NCBI GenBank assembly: GCA_035764505.1
Contig: DASTZC010000112.1
Coordinates: forward strand, 1-42,498
DNA length: 42,498 bases
DNA from: Candidatus Polarisedimenticolia bacterium
GTDB taxonomy: Bacteria; Acidobacteriota; Polarisedimenticolia; Gp22-AA2; AA152
Direction: 5' to 3'
The notes under the pieces were generated by a model, which did not search any database, had not been told where the DNA came from, and saw nothing but the letters and a program-made list of their open reading frames with translations. Every line of letters starts with the position of its first letter. The stretch's first letter is position 1. Both the position numbers and the translations under genes were made by a program. Shown one piece after another: positions 28,290 to 33,313 of the stretch.

Positions 28290-28829
28290 ATGACACCCCG
28301 CCAGCGCCTGAGGGACCTGATCGCGGAGAAGTGCGTCCTGCGGGGCGATTTCGTCCTCGCCTCCGGCGCCCGCTCCACCGTCTACTTCGACTGCAAGCGG
28401 GCCACCCTCCATCCCGAGGGAGTGTCGCTCATCGGAGAGCTCCTCTGGGAAGCGATCGGGGCGCTCGACGTCGAGGTGGCGGCGGTTGGAGGGCCGACGA
28501 TCGGGGCCGATCCAATCGTCGGGCACCTCACGGCCCTGTCCCACATGAAGGGCAAGCCGATCGCCGCCTTCCTGGTCCGCAAGGAGGCGAAATCGCACGG
28601 CACCCGCCGCGCCATCGAGAACCCTCCTCCCGCCGGCAGCCGCGTGGTCATCTTCGAGGATGTGGTCACCAGCGGCGGATCGACATTGGACGCCATCCGC
28701 GCCGTCGAGGAGGCGGGCCTCAAAGTCGCCGCTGTTTTCTGCCTGGTGGACCGCGAGCAGGGGGGAGCCGCCGCCCTGGCCGCCTACGACTACCGCCCCC
28801 TCTTCAAGAAGTCCGAGTTCGGCCTGTAG
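28290..28829 (+). CDS. pyrE: Orotate phosphoribosyltransferase
   Basis: A 179-aa cytosolic enzyme that makes orotidine monophosphate from orotate and PRPP in pyrimidine synthesis. The PRPP-binding loop VVIFEDVVTSGGST is intact (about 114-127). GDFVLASGARSTVYFDCKRATLHPEG, AVGGPTIGADPIVGHL and FLVRKEAKSHGT are OPRT signatures, the latter with the catalytic Lys/His loop. It stands alone, divergent from the GWxTD gene, with a promoter placed so close that the message is probably leaderless. The stop codon is followed at once by a structured repeat. Confidence 0.94.
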   Translation: MTPRQRLRDLIAEKCVLRGDFVLASGARSTVYFDCKRATLHPEGVSLIGELLWEAIGALDVEVAAVGGPTIGADPIVGHLTALSHMKGKPIAAFLVRKEAKSHGTRRAIENPPPAGSRVVIFEDVVTSGGSTLDAIRAVEEAGLKVAAVFCLVDREQGGAAALAAYDYRPLFKKSEFGL

Positions 28830-29012
28830 TGTCGCGTATCAGGAATCGAGTTACATTCGGCCGTCGATCCGTCCCACCTCGCTGCGTTGCGTCTCGCTCG
28901 CGTACCGCTTTGGGTACGCGGCACTTCGTCGTGGAGCGGCCATAGGCCGCGGCGCCTTGCGATCCGGGTGGCTCGACGCCTCGGTGTTAACTCGATTTCT
29001 GATACGCAACAC
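28829..29012. repeat. MITE-like structured repeat, copy 1, with 25-bp terminal inverted repeats
   Basis: Terminal inverted repeats at 28829-28853 and 28988-29012 match at 23 of 25 positions. Next to them, GGCCGTCGATCC (left) can pair with GGCTCGACGCC (right), lengthening the stem. Inside are two hairpins: GCGTACC/GGTACGC (28900-28919, 6-base loop) and GCGGCC/GGCCGC (28936-28950, 3-base loop). The core 28857-28994 recurs in direct orientation at 30196-30334, about 85% identical by eye. No open frame shows coding character. It starts on the last base of the pyrE stop codon. Confidence 0.8.
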
Positions 29013-29033
29013 AAGCAGCTTGGGTAACGGCGC

Positions 29034-30194
29034 ATGAGATCCCTTTCTACGTGGATGGGCATCGGATGCTGTCTGGCGGCCTTCTTCCTGTCGGGCGCGC
29101 GGCTCGAAGCGGAGGAAGAACCTGCCTCCGCCGCGAAGGAATCCAAGTTCCGCGATCCCGAAGACGGCTGGCTGGATGTCAGCGGCTTTCTCGACCGGCC
29201 TTATGGCTTCTTTCCGCTCCTGGTCCCGATCACCGAGCCGGCGGTCGGCTACGGGGCCGCGGGCGGACTGGCCTTCATCAAGAAGAATCCGGCGGACGAC
29301 CAGCCGGGCCTGGGACGTCCCAACGTCACGATGGTCGGCGGGCTCGCCACGCAGAACGATACCTGGTCCCTGCTCGCCGGCGACTTGCGCCGCTGGCACA
29401 AGGACCGGTTCGAGACTTTCGTCGGCCTCATGAAAGGCTCCATCAATCTCGATTTCTACGGCATCGGCGAGGACGATGCCCTGCGGGACGATCCGCTTTC
29501 CTACAACCTCGCCCCCGTCGGCGGGCTGGTGCGGGGCAAGTACCGGCTGGGCAATTCGCGCGTATGGGCGGGCATGACCTACGTCCTTGCCGACATGGGA
29601 GTCGAGTTCCGGGAGGCGGGCGGAGGATTACCCGACCTCGAGAATGTCTCCCGCATCGGCGGAATCACTCCGGCCGTCACCTTCGATTCGCGCGACAACC
29701 TCTTCACCCCCAACAAGGGCACCTTCTTCGAAGGCAGCGCGAGCCTGTACGACGATTCCCTGGGGAGTGATGCCGATTTCCAGCGTGTCGGCCTGATCCT
29801 GATCCACCAGTGGTCGCTGCGGTCCGACCTGACGCTGGGAGTGCGTGGCCGCGGAGTGTTCTCCTTCGGCGACACCCCGTTCTACATGCGCCCCTTCATC
29901 ACACTGCGCGGCGCGGCGGTGCTGCGCTATCAGGGAGAGGAGGTGGCGGATGTCGAGGCGGAGGCGCGCTGGCAGTTCTGGAAGCGCTTCAGCCTGATCG
30001 GCTTCGCGGGCTCGGGCGCCACCTGGAATGATTTCGAGAGCTTCGACAACACCCTTACGGTGGTTACCGGCGGGACCGGCTTCCGCTACGAAATCGCCCG
30101 CCGCTACGGGCTGCACGCCGGGCTTGACGTCGCTTTCGGGCCGGACAATCCGGCGATCTACGTCATCTTTGGCAGCGCCTGGCTGAGGCCGTAG
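29034..30194 (+). CDS. BamA/TamA-like outer-membrane beta-barrel (surface antigen D15 family)
   Basis: A 386-aa protein with a signal peptide (MGIGCCLAAFFLSGARLEA) and a beta-barrel typical of the bacterial surface antigen family, without POTRA domains. Strand-like repeats of alternating hydrophobic residues run from about 60 to the end. The pattern GGITPAVTFDSRDNLFTPNKGTFFEGSASLYD is a signature of the family barrel (TxDSRDNxxxPxxGxxxxxxxxxyd). The end GLHAGLDVAFGPDNPAIYVIFGSAW supplies the last strands. Lack of POTRA domains suggests a porin-like or specialised role rather than general barrel assembly. The gene lies between two direct copies of a structured repeat and looks like a single-gene unit. 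Confidence 0.83.
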   Translation: MRSLSTWMGIGCCLAAFFLSGARLEAEEEPASAAKESKFRDPEDGWLDVSGFLDRPYGFFPLLVPITEPAVGYGAAGGLAFIKKNPADDQPGLGRPNVTMVGGLATQNDTWSLLAGDLRRWHKDRFETFVGLMKGSINLDFYGIGEDDALRDDPLSYNLAPVGGLVRGKYRLGNSRVWAGMTYVLADMGVEFREAGGGLPDLENVSRIGGITPAVTFDSRDNLFTPNKGTFFEGSASLYDDSLGSDADFQRVGLILIHQWSLRSDLTLGVRGRGVFSFGDTPFYMRPFITLRGAAVLRYQGEEVADVEAEARWQFWKRFSLIGFAGSGATWNDFESFDNTLTVVTGGTGFRYEIARRYGLHAGLDVAFGPDNPAIYVIFGSAWLRP

Positions 30195-30195
30195 C

Positions 30196-30334
30196 TCGGC
30201 CGCCGATCCATCCCGCCTCGCTGCGTTGCGTCTCGCTTGCGTAGCCGCATGGATACGCGGCGCTTCGTCGTGGAGCGGCCATGGGCCGCGGCGCCTTGCG
30301 ATCCGGGCGGCTCCGCGGCCTGGTGTCAACTGGA
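30196..30334. repeat. Structured repeat, copy 2 (left end missing)
   Basis: Direct copy of the core of the 28829-29012 element, starting 2 bp after a stop codon. Hairpin 2 (GCGGCC/GGCCGC, 30275-30289) is identical in its stem; hairpin 1 (30239-30258) keeps GCGTA/TACGC and CC/GG around one mismatch although its sequence has changed. The flanking GGCCGC/GCGGCC pairing is also kept by changes on both sides. The left terminal repeat is absent and the right one is only partly recognisable. Confidence 0.75.
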
Positions 30335-30371
30335 TACACGATGCACCGTCGCGCCCTGGTCTTCGCAAAAG

Positions 30372-30400
30372 AAAAAAGCCGCCGGAGAGGCTCCGGCGGC
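30372..30400 (-). terminator. Rho-independent terminator of the DUF4382 gene
   Basis: A perfect 10-bp stem GCCGCCGGAG/CTCCGGCGGC (30378-30387 with 30391-30400), a 3-base loop and, on the minus strand, a run of six T (30377 down to 30372). It lies 24 bp beyond the end of the minus-strand gene. Confidence 0.9.
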
Positions 30401-30423
30401 TTTCCAGTGGTTGCCCTAGGGGA

Positions 30424-31053
30424 TCAGTCGTCCTCTCCGTGTGTATCGCAGTCGAAGTTGGGGAAGAAGTGGAAATCCCCGTCCACGTCGTCGAAGGCGT
30501 GATCCGGATTGAAGCGCAGCTCGATGACCGTGGTCTGCCCGTCGACGACTTCGAAAGTCTGCACCGGGATGATCTTCGTCCAGCCGCCGCCCGGAGGCGT
30601 CAGGTCGATCTTCGCACCGTCGGTGAACACGAACTGCACATGCGTGATCACCACGACAAACTGATCGTACATGCCTGCCGGCAGCGTGCCGGCGGGCAGG
30701 CTCACCTCGTGGCCGTTGATGACCGGAATCAGATCCACCGTCTGCGGCAGGGTGGTCGACAGATTGACCAGGTCGCCGTTCAGGTTGCGGGCCAGCAGGC
30801 TCGAGAAGGTGACGTTGGCCTGGGACAGCCGCGACAGCATGCCGCCGTCATCGTCGCCCCAGCTGCTCCCGCCCGCAGCCACGGCATCCGTCGTGGCGCC
30901 CGACACGACGCCCGTGGTGGCCGGTGCCGACGTGAGCATGACTCGCACGTTACCGGTGCGCGAATTCGACTCTCCGTGGTTGGAGGAGCAGGCGGCGACC
31001 GTCAACGCCAGGCTCAGGATGAGAAAGGTCCGGATCCAGCGGCTCGAGATCAT
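30424..31053 (-). CDS. DUF4382-type lipoprotein
   Basis: A 209-aa lipoprotein: signal peptide with lipobox LTVAAC, then GNVRVMLTSAPA, which resembles the opening strand of DUF4382 (xVxVxLTDAPx). Later parts also fit that beta-sandwich family: LVNLSTTLPQTVDLIPVINGHEVSLPAGTLPAGMYDQFVVVI, then VQTFEVVDGQTTVIELRFNPDHAF. The C terminus is acidic and His-rich (DDVDGDFHFFPNFDCDTHGEDD), which might bind metal ions. A Gly/Ser/Asp-rich loop near residue 62 replaces the usual calcium-like segment. Function unknown. It has its own terminator. Confidence 0.72.
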   Translation of the reverse strand: MISSRWIRTFLILSLALTVAACSSNHGESNSRTGNVRVMLTSAPATTGVVSGATTDAVAAGGSSWGDDDGGMLSRLSQANVTFSSLLARNLNGDLVNLSTTLPQTVDLIPVINGHEVSLPAGTLPAGMYDQFVVVITHVQFVFTDGAKIDLTPPGGGWTKIIPVQTFEVVDGQTTVIELRFNPDHAFDDVDGDFHFFPNFDCDTHGEDD

Positions 31054-31282
31054 CTAAGGGCCTCCTTGGCTGCGCGATGCTTGTGCGCGCTCCGACTCGT
31101 TGGAAGATCCCCTGCTTTCGGGCATCGAGGGATCGAGGGAGCTGGACGGCGGGAAGCGGCGCTCGGAGAGGGTCGAGTACGATGCGGTATCGCGCGAGCT
31201 GACCGGGGGCCTGCGGAAACCGGGGCGCACTTCGGGTCGGCGAAGCTCCAAAATCCACGTCAATTGCAGAGAATTCCAGGAG

Positions 31283-31311
31283 AGGCTACTCCAGCCCCCG
31301 GATCCTGTCAA
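31283..31311 (-). promoter_or_regulatory. Possible promoter of the DUF4382 gene
   Basis: A perfect TTGACA (31311 down to 31306) and, after 17 bp, TAGCCT (31288 down to 31283). The -10 is weak and the leader would be about 220 bases, so this is tentative. Nothing else is visible in the gap 31054-31333. Confidence 0.3.
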
Positions 31312-31333
31312 GAAAAGGTCGCTTGCAAAACAC

Positions 31334-31981
31334 TCAGGCGCCTTGCTTTTCCAGCTTCTTGCTCAGCCAGAACGAATAGAAGACCGGAATGCAGAGGGCG
31401 GCCGCAAAGGCGGCGAGGCACCAGACCGGCGACACGCCGGCGGCGATGGCCGCCGCGCCGAGGAGGCCGACCCCCATGAAGATCCGTCCGCCCAGCCGGT
31501 GCGTGCCGATCCAGACGGCGTCGCTCGCCAGGGCCCACGGGGTGCGGATGCCGATCCAGAAGTTGCGGCGGGTCTTGCCCAGGAGATTGCCCACCCAGGC
31601 GAGGAACAGGAAGATGCCACCGATCATCCAGCGTGCGTAGGATCGCTCCGGATGCAGCGCCGCCGCCAGCACGATCGCATGCATGTAGGCGAACAGCACC
31701 GCCAGGATGACCATGAGGTAGTTGAAGGAAGGACGGAAAGCGCCGACCTTGAAGTGGTCCGGCGACAGCCAGTCTCCGAGCAGCATGAAGAGCAGGGGAA
31801 GCGCGACCAGGCCGGGAAGGGCCAGCGAGGCGGAGGTCTTTCCCGACCAGTGATCGGGTTCTCCATGCAGGTTGAAATGCGTGGGCACCCGCTCGGGAAG
31901 CGAGGGATAGAAGATGACCGAGGCCGCAAGGGCGGCGCCCGTCACCGCCAGCACCAGGATCACCGCGGTTCTCGTGGACAT
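31334..31981 (-). CDS. sdpI: SdpI/DUF1648-family membrane protein
   Basis: A 215-aa polytopic protein of the SdpI family. The N-terminal DUF1648 part has the signature YPSLPERVPTHFNLHGEPDHWSGK between the first two helices; four further helices follow, with NFWIGIRTPWALASDAVWIGTHRLGGRIF, the SdpI C-terminal signature. In Bacillus SdpI gives immunity to the SdpC toxin and holds the repressor SdpR at the membrane. Here it follows an ArsR/SdpR-type regulator gene after 4 bp, so the pair is kept, but no SdpC-like toxin gene is nearby. It may work as a general envelope-stress sensor. The gene symbol is by family resemblance. Confidence 0.85.
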   Translation of the reverse strand: MSTRTAVILVLAVTGAALAASVIFYPSLPERVPTHFNLHGEPDHWSGKTSASLALPGLVALPLLFMLLGDWLSPDHFKVGAFRPSFNYLMVILAVLFAYMHAIVLAAALHPERSYARWMIGGIFLFLAWVGNLLGKTRRNFWIGIRTPWALASDAVWIGTHRLGGRIFMGVGLLGAAAIAAGVSPVWCLAAFAAALCIPVFYSFWLSKKLEKQGA

Positions 31982-31985
31982 GACG

Positions 31986-32270
31986 TTAACGCTCCTTTCT
32001 TCCGTTCTTGCGGAACATCTCGAACATCGTGGCCATCAGGTCCTCGACGACGCTCGTGTTGATCGAGTAGAGGATTTGCTGTCCCTCGCGCCGCTGCGAG
32101 ATCAGGTCGGCCGCCTTGAGGACGCTGAAGTGGTGCGATACCGACGGAGCCGTCATGTCGAAAACCTCGGCAATCTGCCCCGCGCTCATCTCCGGCCGCT
32201 GATGGAGCATGCGCAGAATCTCGCGGCGGGTGGGATCGGCCAGGGCCTTGAAGACGTCGCCGTTCGGCAA
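31986..32270 (-). CDS. sdpR: ArsR-family repressor, SdpR type
   Basis: A 94-aa winged-helix regulator: VFKALADPTRREILRMLHQRPEMSAGQIAEVFDMTAPSVSHHFSVLKAADLI is the classic ArsR helix-turn-helix, followed by the wing REGQQILYSIN. It has no Cys metal site, which fits SdpR rather than metal-sensing ArsR proteins. The best start is TTG at 32270, because an AGAGG motif lies six to seven bases before it and no other start fits. It is the first gene of the sdpR-sdpI unit; a palindromic operator lies just upstream and suggests autoregulation. Confidence 0.87.
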   Translation of the reverse strand: MPNGDVFKALADPTRREILRMLHQRPEMSAGQIAEVFDMTAPSVSHHFSVLKAADLISQRREGQQILYSINTSVVEDLMATMFEMFRKNGRKER

Positions 32271-32288
32271 CGGGCACCTCTTAGATAA

Positions 32289-32312
32289 TTAGACAACGGT
32301 CTAAATATAGAC
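32289..32312. promoter_or_regulatory. Overlapping palindromes upstream of sdpR (likely operator)
   Basis: TTAGAC-AACG-GTCTAA (32289-32304) overlaps GTCTA-AATA-TAGAC (32299-32312), giving three regularly spaced half-sites in an AT-rich patch 19 bp upstream of the TTG start. A minus-strand TCTAAT hexamer inside could be the -10 box, so binding would block transcription. Confidence 0.65.
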
Positions 32313-32463
32313 GACAGGCCCCCGCCTGTCAACCTCGCCGAGCTCTCCGCCTACCGGGGAGGCAAGATCGAGGATCTGTCTCGCGGAAGCTCCGTACTCG
32401 GAGGGTCCTTTTCCGGAGCTTCCTTTTTCGGCGGATCTTTCCTGGGTGGCTTTGACGTAGCGC

Positions 32464-32952
32464 TTATTTCCCCTGGGCCATCTTCTTTTCCCACTCCGCC
32501 TGCCGCTTCCGGATCTCTTCGGGAGAGGGATCTTCCTTGTGGGTGGCGATCCCCCAGTGATGCCCGAACGGATCCACGATTTTCCCGAAGCGGTCTCCCC
32601 AGAACATGTCGGTCACGGGCATCTTGACCTTGGCTCCGGCGTCGACGGCCTTCTTGAAGACGGCGTCCACGTCGTTCACGTAGAGAAAGGTCGATCCGGT
32701 GACGCAGCCCGCGGTCTGCGGCGATTTGTTCTCGGGCGCCATCTCGGGCGACTCGTCGGAGAGGAAAATCATCGAATCGCCGATCTTCATCTCGGCGTGC
32801 CCGACTCGCCCGTTCGCCATGGGCATGAGGACGGTCGTCTCGGCGCCGAAGGCCTTCTTGTAGAACTCGAGGGCGGTCTTCGTGTCCCGCAGGACCAGGT
32901 AGGCTGTGGCGGTGTGGTAACCGTCGGGGATGGGCTTCACGGGGGTGGCCAT
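32464..32952 (-). CDS. VOC-family (glyoxalase/PhnB-like) protein
   Basis: A 162-aa vicinal-oxygen-chelate superfamily protein: YLVLRDTKTALEFYKKAFGAET, MANGRVGHAEMKIGDSMIFLSDE, TFLYVNDVDAVFKKAVDAGAKV and the terminal DPFGHHWGIATHKEDPSPEEI. The His and Glu positions of the PhnB/YdeN type are present, but the substrate cannot be told. The start at 32952 (MATPVKP) follows AGGAGG at ideal spacing. The open frame runs upstream to 33081, but that extension translates a piece of a decayed P domain and is not part of this protein. Confidence 0.85.
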   Translation of the reverse strand: MATPVKPIPDGYHTATAYLVLRDTKTALEFYKKAFGAETTVLMPMANGRVGHAEMKIGDSMIFLSDESPEMAPENKSPQTAGCVTGSTFLYVNDVDAVFKKAVDAGAKVKMPVTDMFWGDRFGKIVDPFGHHWGIATHKEDPSPEEIRKRQAEWEKKMAQGK

Positions 32953-33021
32953 CGCGATTCCTCCTTGATTGAGTTTTTCGGCAGAAGGAACGCATTGTAG
33001 TCCACCTTTCCTCGACGTGGC

Positions 33022-33122
33022 CACGCGCATCCGCAGATCCGTTAGGGTCCCGCTGGCGAGAACGTTGATGGTGCTGGTCATCCCGGTCGTGGTGTTTGTC
33101 GGGAATCGCCAGCGCTGGCGCC
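33022..33122 (-). pseudogene. Frameshifted relic of a proprotein-convertase P domain
   Basis: On the minus strand this 100-bp stretch aligns with the second P domain of the subtilisin gene (36416-36517), about 80% identical by eye. It reads LAIPD, then after one extra base NTTTGMTSTINVLASGTL, matching LAIPDNNTTGVTSTINVAATGT of the intact copy. Homology stops abruptly at both ends. It is a fragment of a lost protease gene or a piece copied from one. Confidence 0.7.
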
Positions 33123-33245
33123 GCCGTTCGGCATGCGGACTCCGTGGGCGACCCGGCCGCGCGTGGCCGACTCCCAGGGGTCTGCACTTTCGAGGTGCAT
33201 GAGAAGCTAAGAAAATTCCTGGCGGGGATTTCGAATCGTCGTATA

Positions 33246-33257
33246 TTTGACGTCAAA
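33246..33257. promoter_or_regulatory. 12-bp perfect palindrome upstream of the FG-GAP gene
   Basis: TTTGACGTCAAA lies 57 bp before the ATG at 33314, in an AT-richer patch that also contains TATATT (33242-33247). It could be an operator. The rest of the 32953-33313 gap holds only the P-domain relic. Confidence 0.4.
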
Positions 33258-33313
33258 GGGATATTCCCTCGAAATCTCCAGTGTCAATACGGTCCGTCGC
33301 CGGAGGACAAGCC

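Noticed and set aside
28857-30334. CRISPR-like or tRNA-like interpretation of the repeated GC hairpins
   Set aside because: Only two copies, 1.3 kb apart, with no spacers; the hairpins do not form a cloverleaf with an anticodon arm.
32953-33081. 43-codon N-terminal extension of the VOC protein
   Set aside because: The extension translates the P-domain relic; the ATG at 32952 follows an ideal AGGAGG.
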